A stretch of DNA of 64,000 bases from Hydractinia symbiolongicarpus (Eukaryota > Cnidaria > Hydrozoa > Anthoathecata > Hydractiniidae). The stretch is from positions 5,022,001 to 5,086,000 of the forward strand of contig NC_079883.1 in assembly GCF_029227915.1 (NCBI RefSeq). The letters run 5' to 3'. The notes beneath the pieces were generated by a model that saw only the letters and a list, made by a program, of their open reading frames with translations, did no database searches and was not told where the DNA came from. Shown here piece by piece: positions 48,765-59,561 of the stretch (positions are counted from its first letter, which is position 1; each line of letters begins with the position of its first letter). The position numbers were made by a program, and so were the translations under genes.

Positions 48765-49460
48765 TTATTGTGCATTGGCTAATGCTATCATGTTAAATTG
48801 CAAAAGTGTTGGATCTCTCTCCATGAATTTCTTGCAGACTACTGCAGCATCTTGAAAAAAGGAAGCAGCATTTGTTGGACCGTGACTAACTGGAAAATCT
48901 CTTCTTCCGTCAAGCTCATACAACTTTCCATCCTTGTGCACTAGTGCTATAAAATGCAAGTTAACTTTCTCGTCTGCCGAAGGCGCTTTTGTTTGACCCT
49001 CCAAAGCACTATCGCCATGACATTGGGCAATGCCCTCATCTGATTCGAGCAGTTTAGCTTTTTCTATGGGACTAACCAATTTCGATTTCTCAATAAATGA
49101 CTTTAAGCAACCATTCTTCAGAGTTATAACATCTAAGTTATTTGCAATAGAATGAATTATACCAACAGTGCCACATGCATTCCCAACAGTTTGTTTTGTA
49201 AAGTAAACATCCTTGCTAATGTTTTTATCTTCCTTTTTCATATTTTTTTCCTGTTCTCTACAAAACTTTTCGTAATTCTCAGTTATTGGAAACAGCAATA
49301 ACAAAGAACAGACTGGTTGTGGCACCATCATTAGCAGCTCTGGGTCAGTGCCATAGACATCAAAATACTTCCACTGATTGGTATCAACACCAAGTTTGTT
49401 CATATATGCATTCATAACATCTGGATTTGATTCTAATGGTAGCCATCTTGGTCCTGGCAT
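48765..49460 (-). CDS. UCHL3: ubiquitin carboxyl-terminal hydrolase L3-type
   Basis: Cysteine protease of peptidase family C12 that removes small adducts from the C terminus of ubiquitin (and NEDD8); cytosolic. One uninterrupted coding exon of 231 codons plus stop (human UCHL3 230 aa). Catalytic residues sit at the family positions: Gln90 (oxyanion hole, in YFTKQTVGNACG), Cys96, His169 (NLHFIALVH) and Asp184 (LYELDG). The crossover loop (about 148-160, ALEGQTKAPSADEK) is present. The ATG at 49460 (MPGPRWLPLE) matches the family start; an in-frame upstream ATG at 49517 would add an intron-like stretch and is rejected. A splice acceptor (CATTTTAG, at 49471) precedes the ATG, so the message carries either a 5' non-coding exon or a spliced leader. 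The coding part is intronless, whereas the vertebrate gene is split into many exons. Confidence 0.95.
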   Translation of the reverse strand: MPGPRWLPLESNPDVMNAYMNKLGVDTNQWKYFDVYGTDPELLMMVPQPVCSLLLLFPITENYEKFCREQEKNMKKEDKNISKDVYFTKQTVGNACGTVGIIHSIANNLDVITLKNGCLKSFIEKSKLVSPIEKAKLLESDEGIAQCHGDSALEGQTKAPSADEKVNLHFIALVHKDGKLYELDGRRDFPVSHGPTNAASFFQDAAVVCKKFMERDPTLLQFNMIALANAQ

Positions 49461-49602
49461 TGCTGCAAAACTAAAATGAATAAAAGGTTTTGAGATTAAT
49501 ATAAGTAACCTGCACATTAGTTCCCCTAAGTGCTGAAAAAAATACGGATCAATAGGACTTCTTGTTGGCTTGGGGAGAAATATTATAGTAAGTATATATA
49601 TA

Positions 49603-49735
49603 CTAGTCGTTAGCCCATGGAAAACCCACTGGTTCGCCTGTCCTTTTTATACCGCATTGCGTGCTTCTTGCTATTGCGCAGCTAAGCTACCATTTTGGGT
49701 GACCGACAGACAGACATATACAGGTATTATATAAT
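49603..49735 (-). mobile_element. Helitron-like element, single copy
   Basis: Minus orientation: a degenerate hairpin (CAGTGGGTTTTCCATGGG), then CTAACGACTAG as in 18581..18591. Preceded by AGGACAGGCGAAC (as GGACGGGCGAACC in the other units) and, further upstream, a TGTCTGTCTGTCGG tract. Found upstream of UCHL3. Confidence 0.6.
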
Positions 49736-52239
49736 ATAGATATAAATCTGCACATCAGTTTCATATCTGAGCTGTGCAATGTGGTGTTGGCATTCCTAAA
49801 GTTTTCAACAGTAAGAATTATAGACTTGATGGTGCAACAAAGTCACCAATAATTCTCAAAAAATTATTGTAGAAAATTGAAAATTGTATTTGGTTGCACA
49901 GCTACAGCCAATCCTCTATTAAGAGACTTAAGTTGTTAAAATGGAAAATCTCTTCAGAAATGTGATATTTCTAAAGGATGCAGCACCAATCAATTTTTTC
50001 AAGTTTAGCATCTTTTCAACACTAAAGGGAGGGGGACATCAAAAACTTTTCTAACAAATACATACACATCTCATGCTTTACATCTCACCTCACTCTTTTT
50101 CCTTTAAAACTAGAAATTCATGTTAATTTTGTGCTTATGGCAAAAAGGCTTCCAATAAGTGGTAAGCCATGGTTATGCGATCGTCAAGTAAAAGTTAACC
50201 TTATACAATACCACAGAAGGTTGATATGGTGCAGTAGTTTGCTTAAAATTGTTAAAACAGTGCACATAGTTTGCTAAAAAACTATAAAAACAGTACCGTG
50301 AAAAGCTAAAATGGAGTGGTAGTTTGCTTGAAATCTGTCAAAACGGTACCACAAAAGGCTAACATGACGCCATAATTTGCTTCAAAAATGTACAATACAA
50401 TAACAGTACAATAGAAGGCTAAAACAGTGCCATAGTTTGTATCATTGTTTTGAGATGCAGATTTTTGGAATTACAGCATATTTAATTTTCCTGCAAGTGG
50501 TGCAAGTTGGAATTTGAACACTCTGTTTTTTGAAACAAAGCATAAAAGAAGTAGTAAAAAGGAGAGGCATTTTTGAAAGATATATTGCCTATCTTGGCAC
50601 GTCATTGTTCACATTTAGGCATCAGTATTAAATCCTAGACCCCAGATCTTGTGCCGTGTTATAATTTGCTAATTTCCAAAACAACTTGGATTTAACATGT
50701 TTTGGAACATTATATAATTTTGCTACAAAGCAAGGCTTAGAGACTTTAAATCCAATGCTGATATATAAAAATAAGCAAAAACATCTTAAGGTAATCGGTA
50801 AATATATTAAAAGAGCCTCTCATTTTACAGCTTTTTGTAGAGGCTTTGCTATCGAGAATGGGAGGTCAAAGTCTAACTTGCTTCACCTGTAAGAAAATTA
50901 AATATGGCTGTGTTAATTCCTGAAATGGCGTACTGAAAAAATTACCACAAAATGGTGCCTTTTGACAAGAAAGGATGTTGTAAACACAAGAAAATGTGGC
51001 TTTATATTTGTTTATTTTTTCAAATTTTCCTTGAAAAATGTTAGCTAAATTACTAATTCTCAACATGGTAATAAACAGGATAGAGTGGAGTTGGAACATG
51101 TGGAAAGATGACAAAGGCAGAGTAAAAAAAGAAAGTAAAAAGGGGAATTTAAAAGAAACTACAAGAGAAAATGGAGCAGAAGGGAAGTAAAATGAGGAAA
51201 ATGAGACACCAAAGCAGACAAAAATTGGAAAGAAAAAAGTACATAAGTGAAATGGGATAAAAAAGCAAGTCATACTATAAGAAAAATATTTGAAATGATG
51301 GACATAGGTAATAACATGAGAAGAAATAGGACTTGTGTATGTGGAGAAAAAAGAAACTACAGAGCATATAATAGAGTGTGAAAAAATAAATTTGTGTGGG
51401 AAAAGAGATAAAGTAAAAGAATGGTTAAAGGATCCCAACAACAACAACACAACAACACACAACACAACACAACAACAAGTGGTGTGAAAGTGATTATGAA
51501 CAATATTTTAGGTATACATAAATTAAACATAATTAGACAAGAATGTATGCTTTATTAGAGAGTCTAAGCAAGGGGAGATCTAACAGTCTTATTTCAGGTA
51601 AGGCGTTCTGACAACTAGAACATGATAGGACACTTTGACACCTAACGGATTTCAAACCAAATTCACAAGTACACGAACAGCACGCGAATTTATAAGGCCA
51701 AGGGGGTGAGATTAAAGAGGGATCTTATTTAGTATAACAGGTATTTTAAGAAGACGTATAAAATAACAAGCATGTGCACCAACACACATGTAAAGATTTA
51801 GACAGCCTTTGTCATTAAACATCCTTTAACTGAGATAAAATTGTGTACCTGTGTTGTAAATTTGTAAATTTCCTGCTAAACTGCTGCCATGTTGAATTGA
51901 GAAATATACGTCACCGAAATTTTGCGGCCTAACGAACACCAACCTTGTCCCCAGTGCAGTTATGACTTTCCCAAGAAGAGTACACACGTGGCCCTCTTGA
52001 CTAATTGACCCCCTTTCCTGGAAAAAGGAACTTAGTTCAATAAAGTTGGATTTTGAATTTTTCACATTATAAATATTAACAACAAAGGAATCATTTCTTA
52101 TGTTTAACAAGGAATATTACCAACAAATTGGATAGAGTAGCAAAATACCCAAACCTTGGCTTTTTTTATCTGAACACCATTTTGTATCTTTTAAAAATTA
52201 TATGAGTACGTACCATCCTAATATTAAATATAACTTTTT
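49736..52239. other. intergenic, no gene seen
   Basis: Contains a loosely repeated stretch at about 50200..50440 (units with AAAACAGTGC or AAAACGGTACCA, CATAGTTTGCTT and AAGGCTAAAA) and an A/G-rich stretch at 51100..51430. The long minus-strand open frame across the latter is low complexity and I do not treat it as a gene. A palindromic-family half copy lies near 51935..51985. Confidence 0.4.
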
Positions 52240-53130
52240 TTCTTTTTTAGTATGTCAGTGATGAGCAAAATAGTTCTTCTACAAATACAACTTTTAGTGG
52301 TTTAATTTTACTAGCTCTTTTCCAATTATTTCGATGTTTTACTATTGTTTAAGATTTCTCAAAGTTTCATGTGGAAGTTAGATTTTGAAGGAAAATGGTT
52401 ATCCTAGTTCTTTTCTTGATTTATGTATTAAGAAATTTGTTGATAAGGTACACGTGCTGTACCTTTGTGTTTTGATATGCCTAAGAAGAAGGTATTGGTC
52501 GTATTACCATATTTAGGAATCGTTTCATCACCGGCTAGGTCTTGTCTTAGGAAAGCGTTTTTTAAACACCTGCCCAGTTGTTCTTTGCAGGTTGTTTATC
52601 GATCTTCGTTAAGGTTGTCTGCCATGTTTCGTTTCAAGGATTGTCTTCCATTACTTTCTGGTGTTGTATATAAATTTTCGTGTACTGGCCCCAATGCGTC
52701 TTATATTGGCAAAAATACGACACCTGAGAGGGTGAGACCTTGTGAGCACCTTGGAATTTCCCATCTTATGGGAAAAGGAACCTCTGGTCACTAACCCTCA
52801 GCGGTTAATGATCATACATTGTTGACATCACACCAGACTAGTTGGATAATTTCACAGTTTTGACGTCAGATTCCACTAATTATATTCTTGAGATTAAAGA
52901 AGGTTCTTTACTCAAAAAGACAAACCCATACTTTGTAAGAATATAAATTCGGCTACTTTGCACCTTTTTAATTAGTGGATTTTTTATTTATTTATTTCAA
53001 TTATCAATTAGGGAATTAATCAACTGTGTATATATATCAATAAAAAGATGCATACATTGATTGATACAAAGATGCATACATACATTGTAATTTGATGTGA
53101 TCATGGCTTGAGTTCAAGCCGAAAGCTTAC
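52240..53130 (+). mobile_element. Penelope-like element, C-terminal GIY-YIG endonuclease remnant
   Basis: Plus-strand frames with one stop and small shifts give the C-terminal part of a Penelope-like protein: VVLPYLGIVSSPARSCLRKA, SLQVVYRSSLRLSAMFRFKD, PLLSGVVYKFSCTGPNASYI, then YIGK and EHLGISHLMGK, the GIY-YIG nuclease signature region. Downstream AVNDH and ILEIKE-like pieces follow. The reverse transcriptase is missing. It ends near 53125 with a hairpin GGCTTGAGTTCAAGCC followed by GAAA, typical of the tails of these elements. Dead copy. Confidence 0.8.
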
Positions 53131-53140
53131 CCGTCGTGTT
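53092..53140 (+). ncRNA. degenerate hammerhead-ribozyme-like motif at the element tail
   Basis: TTGATGTGATCAT, then a stem-loop GGCTTGAGTTCAAGCC, then GAAAGC. A hammerhead core is CUGAUGA, stem II, GAAA; here the first part is disturbed, so self-cleavage is doubtful. Penelope-like elements are known to carry hammerheads in their terminal repeats. Confidence 0.35.
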
Positions 53141-54299
53141 TCGTTTTTTCATTTTTGCGTAAGAAAATTACTTGAAGGTAAAATAAATTTGGAAAAATGT
53201 AAAGATCTGTAAAATATTTAGTCAGTAAGAATACAACCGACTCTTCAAGTGACTCCAGAAAACGGACACCTCTAAAATTAACTGACAAAAGTGAACAACC
53301 TCGTCTCCAGGGTCTCCTGACCCCTGAGCCGTTATTACTGTACTGCATTCAAAAACACATTTCTCAACAAGTGCCGCATGATCATGAATACTGATGGCTA
53401 TTTAATATTTATATATACTAAAAATTAATCTTTCCTATGTGTGTTACTAGAGTGGTTTTGCTAAGATTTTTTTCTAAGAAATTTTTTCATCCATTTTAAA
53501 CCCTGGAGACAAGGATGTTTTGGAGGATATCAAATTCAGTTTCCCGGTGGTAAGAAATATTATGCTGGGTCTCCCAACTACAGACAGTCATGAAAAATGA
53601 GAGGTCTAGACTCGAATCCATAAACAGAGCTAACCTAAAAAAGTAATTATATATCAAGGCTGTACCATTGGATAAACTAAAGTGAGTACAACCTCGTTCT
53701 TAGGGCGTTTTTCCTTTTTCGTAATAACACATCAAGGGGGGGGGGGACAAGACCCCGAGGATGATGTTAAAATAATAATAAAATAGTTAATAATAAAAAT
53801 AATAAAATAGTTAATAGTCACTCTTTACGAATTATTATATTCTCCTCCCCAGGGGCTTTTGCAACAAACCCTGGGGAGGAGATTGATCATAGGTACAAAA
53901 TCAAAAAGGATGGACTACGATTTATGTACAGAGATTAACAGGGTATAAATCTGCATCTGGCAAGGTTACCTGTAAAGTGATCCTGCTTTTTTGCATTTTG
54001 AACTACACTCTTGTAGATTTGACAGTATACTGTATAGTAGCCGTTAACCCGTGGAAAAACTAATTAATTGATCTGCCGTCGCATCTTTCATAGCTTCTCC
54101 AGGGGTATCTACAACATTCAGCATTTCTGCGTGGTTTACTTATGATATTTATTATACATCTATTTCTGAAATAGAAGACCAAGAGACAAAGACATAGATC
54201 CAACTGTGAGAGAAGAATTAACCTGCATAAGCTATCGCAGATGATCGGTAGGGTTACTATCATTGTCTATGGCTAGTTTTATAATAAAGCACACTAGAC
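53131..54299. other. intergenic, small repeats only
   Basis: Palindromic-family pieces near 53293..53320 and 53690..53765, the hairpin at 53841..53883, and a duplicated AATAATAAAATAGTTAATA block at 53770..53820. A Helitron-like tail fragment (AGCCGTTAACCCGTGGAAAA) lies at 54038. No gene. Confidence 0.4.
53841..53883. repeat. short perfect hairpin
   Basis: TCTCCTCCCCAGGG pairs with CCCTGGGGAGGAGA around a loop of about 15 bases. The shortest member of the palindromic family here. Confidence 0.8.
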
Positions 54300-54567
54300 T
54301 ACTCTGTGATGAAGCGATTGCTCTTCGTCTGATTGTCTGCAGTTCACATCGTCCGCGCTATGTCAGACAACTTCCTGCAACATCCAACAGTCCAAACATT
54401 CCGATGTCTCCCCATATTTCCTCACATGGCTTGGGTTAACCTGCAGCTATGGTAGAATTCCTTCACCCATATTAAATCGACGCCAAGGGGTATCGAATCC
54501 CGGTCTCACAGAGTGCAAAAGTTATTACCACTAAGCTGCGGCGCCACCCACTAGGCTGCGGCGCCAT
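54300..54567 (-). mobile_element. tRNA-derived SINE, copy with duplicated head end
   Basis: Minus strand: B-box-like GGGATTCGATACC (54501..54489) and A-box-like CGCAGCTTAGTGG (54540..54528). The first part of the head (CCACTA(A/G)GCTGCGGCGCCA on the plus strand) is present twice in tandem at 54527..54566. The body keeps the TTTCCTCACATGGCTTGGGTTAACC block also seen at 35284. Confidence 0.65.
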
Positions 54568-56005
54568 AAGACGTTTCAGTACGTTGATTGACCCTAAAAT
54601 TGTCTAAGGATAAAGAGTGTTTACAACGAATGCATTTTTATTTTCTATCATTTTGTGAAATATTGTCTAACAGAATGTATGTACATCCCTACAACTGCAG
54701 ACTGTGTCTATATTATCGTCTAGAACTTTACTTAAGTACTTTTACAACTGTGTTAAGAAAAATATTTTTTTCGAATCGAAATATTTCAGAACGTAAATAA
54801 ATTCTTCATCGTTAATCATGTTATTTGCATAAGAAAGAAAAGGAGCATTCCCTCACTTTGACTTGAAAAGGCATATTGCTAAATTCATAGAATGTGTTGA
54901 CATTAGCTAACGCGCGCTTTCCCTCTGCGTAAGGTCATAGCTTAAGTCACCGGCTGCCGTTCTCGTGCCCCCTTGTTGCTGTCATTCGTTTTCTTTATGT
55001 AAAGTTGCTAATAGCATCACGGGGGGTTGATTACTCGTCTAGTTTTGTTAAGTTATTTTTTAGGAAAACAATCCTGTTTTTTCGCAGTAGCATTGTGTGT
55101 TATACTATCGTAGAGAAGAGGGTGTCATAAATAGTTCGATACCAGTGGGAGGGGGAGTATTTCAAAAGGAAATACGAGCGAACAAAGAAAAGAGGGTGGG
55201 TAAAAAATAACAAGTTTTTGGACAAAATGCTTTGGGTTCCACCACACCACATTATGTTGAACCCAGTCTTTCTTGTATGAAATACCTTTTTAGTTTCCTC
55301 GTATCTGGGAGGATAAAAAAGCTCGTATGGATGACTTAAAAAAGTTTTTCAGGGAATAAAATTTAAAGAAAATAATTTCTTATAAATAAAAATTTTTGAG
55401 TGAAAAATAAAATATACTGAAAGTATCAGCCTTCTTAAATAAATACATAAAATTATTATAGACAAGACATGCTCAATTAGATAAATAAATTACACATTTC
55501 CTAAATGTTCCTTCATTGAACTGTACCAATTTAGCTAGGAGTGGGTCTCCTAGCTAAATTTTTCTTACAACCACGAAGGTGGGAAGTTACTAAGGTGGGA
55601 AATAATAGGCTGGTTTTCAAACGATTTTTCTGTGGTCAGTATTCTACTTTTATTCTACTTTTTGATTGGTCAGTTCTATTGTTCTTTGCTAACGTGGTCA
55701 CTATCGGGAATCTTTTCCTTTGAGCGCTAAAGGCCTCGCTGACCTGAACAAATATAGATAATTTTTGAATTATTTAAGAGGGTAAGACGTGACCACGCCG
55801 ACTTGGTGCTGATTGAATGATTGTAGTTTTGGGGTGTTTTGTGGTGGAATTGAATTTTCGTGATTTGCTCTGACATTTGTTTGCGTCTGGGCATTTGCTT
55901 GAGAGAAACTGAATTTGATATCCTCGAAGAAAGCATAGTTAACTAGGCTATCTACCGATTTTTCTCTACTGGTCTATCTTTCAGATACTGTCTTTACAAT
56001 TATTA
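54568..56005. other. intergenic, no gene seen
   Basis: A duplicated GCTAGGAGTGGGTCTCCTAGC inverted repeat lies at 55533..55553. Otherwise plain AT-rich sequence. This includes the 3' flank of the gene at 56006. Confidence 0.35.
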
Positions 56006-57033
56006 TTACCATTTTTTGTGTTTGTTCAATAGTTTTTTCGATTTAAAATAACTTGTGCTTTTCATTCTTTTTTTTCTTCTCTTTACATACTTTTCTTGTG
56101 TAGTATTCTCTACCTTCTGATATATTTCATCTTTTTTACTTTGACTAATAGCAGTTAATATTGCGTTTTGACAATCATTCTTATATCCGTTTTTTTCACC
56201 TGGACTCAGAACAGTTAATTTTGCTTTTTGGCAATCATTCTTGCATGGTTCCTTTCTCCTTGAACTTATAGTAGGTAATATTGCTCTTTGGAAATCATTC
56301 TTATATCCTCTGCTGCCTTGCTCTTTTTCACCTTTAGTTTTAAAAACTGCCTTTCGCTTCGGGTTTTCATTTTTAATCTCTGGCTTCTTTTTTTTAATGA
56401 GACTTTTCTTTTTTATATTAAATATAGTAGGTAAATTTGCCATCTGATAGCTGTTATCGCGCATACGTTCTTTCCGGTGACTGTCATCTCTCTTCTTCAT
56501 CTCCATCTTTTTATTTCCCTTTATTTTACCGTTTTTATTTGACTTTTTTGTAACACCACCAAGTCTCTTTGTCATATTTCGATCCAGTTGTTTAAGAATT
56601 ATATTTTCAGTATGGTTATTACTCTGTAATAGCTTCGAATTTGTTTGGTGTGATTCCTAAAAAAACAACAAAAGTTTATAGAATACAGAAATAAAAGTAT
56701 TTGCCAACCTGTTGAAGTTCTGCGTGAAAGGGGAGGGGGAGGGAGAAATGGAGGAGCAGAGTGGAGTTACTTGAAGAATAATTTCCTACGTCCACAGATC
56801 GATAAAATCTGTGACCATATTCAATAAATTTTGCTGACGTTAGCATTTTATATTGAAACTCTAGTTTTCAAAGATCTGTTATTTGGCATATATCTTTGAC
56901 GTGTTTTGTTTAAAAATATTCAAATTAATTTGCCTCCTTCAACTAAATAGGGTTAGAGTCAGTTGAAATAATAAAAATATTTCACTCTTACCTTTACAAG
57001 CAACCAGTACGTCAAGATGACTAAAAAAGACAT
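56006..57033 (-). CDS. putative secreted, lysine-rich repeat protein (precursor-like)
   Basis: Two exons join in phase 0: 57033..56992 (14 codons, MSFLVILTYWLLVK, donor GTAAGAG) and 56656..56006 (acceptor TTTTTTTAG), giving 230 aa. The first exon alone codes for a short hydrophobic leader, consistent with a signal peptide cut near the junction. The mature part is extremely basic. From about residue 85 on it shows around four spaced copies of a motif of the type (K/R)(N/D)xxQxAxLxxI: RDNSYQMANLPTIF, KNDFQRAILPTISS, KNDCQKAKLTVLS and KNDCQNAILTAISQ, each followed by a basic cluster (KKK, RRK, EK, KK). Two repeats carry a cysteine. Repeats between basic cleavage-like sites recall neuropeptide or antimicrobial precursors, but a basic structural or matrix protein fits as well. 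No known domain is recognised. The open frame exceeds chance length for this base composition. Confidence 0.55.
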
Positions 57034-58517
57034 TTTTAAACAAAACATATTTCTCCGAGTACTTCTTACACTGTAAATTTAATACCTATTAAAACATTAA
57101 GTTGCTTGATGCATCCCTGTTAAGCTATGAGTACCATCGTTGTAAATAGTTTACAGAGACATTAAATTTTCCTTACCACATACCAACGGTAATGACGAAC
57201 TCAGGTTTTCTTAAACAAAAGCATAGCATGTCATACCAAATAATCGGATTTTCACATCTGAATCAAATGCATGAAAATAATAAAATAATTAAATGTTATC
57301 AATTACAAGATTATCTGATCTGATTTAGACGGAAAAGATTCCCTTCTGAAACTACCAACAAAATTCCCGTTTCGGATATTAATTGACAGTTTTTCCTTCT
57401 ATTTCTTACTTACTTTTTAAACAGATAGTTTCATAGACATTGGAAATGATAATAAACGTTTTTAAACTGGCAGTGAAAACGAGAAGGCTACCAAAAGCTT
57501 CTTCTGGGAAAAAAATGCATCGTTTCTTTGTATTTATTCGTCAAACGTTGTAAGTAGCTACAAAATTAAACGTAAGTATTTATTATGAACCTTCGTTCAA
57601 TTAATCCTTGATCAGACAAGGCTATCTTACTTCGAACACTTAATGATCGAACCGTTAAAAACTTTCTAATACGTCTTCTATTTTATAAAAAACGTTGAAG
57701 TTAAAGCTGGACATTCTTATTTTTAATACTTTTCCACTCTCAAATATTCTTACTTGCGTTCTTCTAAACAACATCAGCAGTACATCTTCCTAGTTTTTTT
57801 GTCTTTTTCATATCATTAAGGCAATTAAACTCGACGAGGGAGATCATGGCAAACAAAGTGAACTGGAACCCTTTTTGTAAGATACGTGCTCGTGCGACCT
57901 CGTCCCCAGGACCGTCCCTAAAACTTGTACAGAAGCTTATATACAACAGCCATGGTTTGGAAAATATTAAGTTTAAATCTGGATAAATGTACACCAAATG
58001 TAAAAATTAACCAGTTAATAAAAGAATTTTTTTTTTAGTATGATGATCCGCATTGCTCTTTACTAACCGTTTTAAACCGAAATGAGAAAGCGGTAAATTT
58101 GGAATCAACTGAGATCGTTCTTTTGAAAAACATTGTATACGGTCCCTCCTCACAAAAGTGTACACAAAATTTAAAAGAGGTCGATTTTTGAGGAGCACAA
58201 CCAAATCAATAAAAATCGGTTCATTCAGCATGTTGTATATTGCCATTACCCATAACTGTTCCACAAAAAGGTTGTGAAACACATTAAATTATAATAAAAA
58301 AAACAGTCATTTCAGTGCATACAGTTATCCCCCATTGGATTATAAAATATAAAAATAACAGTTTCGACAAAACATTTAGTAATTTTTTTATCATCCCCAA
58401 ACAATTATTTCTACAAAATTTTGTAAATAAGTTTATAAATAACTGACGTTAATGATGCTGATATCGGGTTGGTGGACATAACAATTATTCCGAAATGTTT
58501 TAAACCCTTCAGCTCGG
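57034..58517. other. intergenic, no gene seen
   Basis: Upstream side of the repeat-protein gene and 3' side of the exons at 58518. A palindromic-family half copy (ACCTCGTCCCCAGGACC) lies at 57898. Nothing coding is supported. Confidence 0.35.
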
Positions 58518-59445
58518 TTAGAGTTGGACTTTGACGAACTCCAACTTCTTGTTCAGCTTATAAAAATAAACTTGTTGACCTTCCAAAAGTTTTGGACTAA
58601 TTCTCTCTTTGAATTGTTGACGTGACAGCCACGAAGACAACGATGTTGATTTGAATAACCTTTCCGTATGGTCATAGCATTCAGGAGGAAAACCCAAAAT
58701 TAGGTAATTATTTCATCATAAGAAATATATAAACAAAGCACGTAAAAAATCTGATTTCTTAAATTTTTTTAACTTTCCAAACGGAAAAGACCGGAAAATA
58801 TGTTAATGTGTTGGCTATCATAAAATTCAAAGAGAATATTTGTTCTAAAACGAATTTTTAAAAACAGTAAAGCAGAAAAAATCTCAGTATATTAGGAGTT
58901 GATAAATTCACTCAACTCACCATTGTCTGTACACATATATCGCGTTAGCAACAGATCTATTACACAACCATCAGTAACTGTGCTAAATTTTGTCAGTTTA
59001 AATGCCTTCAGAAGGTGGTAAAATTTTGCCTTTAGTTGTTGATGCTACAGGGCGTTCTTTTGTGGTTTAAGCTAGGTGTCATATATGCATGTGACGAATG
59101 TGATGTAAAACACTTAAGCATTTGTTTAAATCTTTTTCAAAAGTGGTAGTAGCTGTGAAGATAAGATTACCATCATGAATTTCATATTAGTGGCGCTCAA
59201 AATGTTGGATAAAGTGTTATATGCTGTACTTAATCTTACCTGCATTAAAGTCATGAGAATCTGAAAATGACAAACCAGTACTCGCTGCAGCTAAATGATG
59301 ATGAAAAAGTAATTTTTCTCTTCCAGAAAGAAAATGCATTGGTAATAAATTAAAAATTGTTAGAGAAATTGAAAAACCTGCTTGACGAAGAAATTTAAAA
59401 AAATTAGTGCAGGTATCATCATAATCCAATTCCTGTTTCCTTTGA
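58518..59445 (-). CDS. unrecognised gene, C-terminal exons (partial)
   Basis: Three coding-like blocks on the minus strand. Block 1, 59445..59240, has a good acceptor (CTGTTTCTGCAG) and donor (GTAAGA), with LDYDDTCTNFFKFLRQAGF, ISLTIFNLLPMHFLSGREK and LLFHHHLAAASTGLSFSDS. Block 2, 59044..58921, ends at donor GTGAGT, with KFYHLLKAFKLTKFSTVTDG and CVIDLLLTRYMCTDN. Block 3, about 58712..58518, ends at TAA with GFPPECYDHTERLFKSTS, SSWLSRQQFKERISPKLLEG and YFYKLNKKLEFVKVQL. They read like one soluble conserved protein ending at 58518. The joins are not settled: block 1 ends in phase 1 but the best acceptor of block 2 is phase 0, and block 3 has no AG before its open part. A missing small exon, a non-canonical site or decay could explain this. 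I do not recognise the family. Confidence 0.45.
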
Positions 59446-59561
59446 CTGCAGAAACAGAGAATGGTGTTGACTTTCAACGTGGAATAAATTTGTTGCGGTG
59501 AGGTGTTTGATCAGCAACAAATACTGTATCACCAACATTGATTCGGTGGTCTTTGATATTA

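Noticed and set aside
48765-49517. UCHL3 start at the upstream ATG 49517
   Set aside because: The added residues are intron-like, and an acceptor lies between this ATG and the family-typical start at 49460.
50866-51465. 199-residue Phe/Ser-rich frame on the minus strand
   Set aside because: Complement of an A/G-rich stretch; low complexity, no domain, no good start or splice context.
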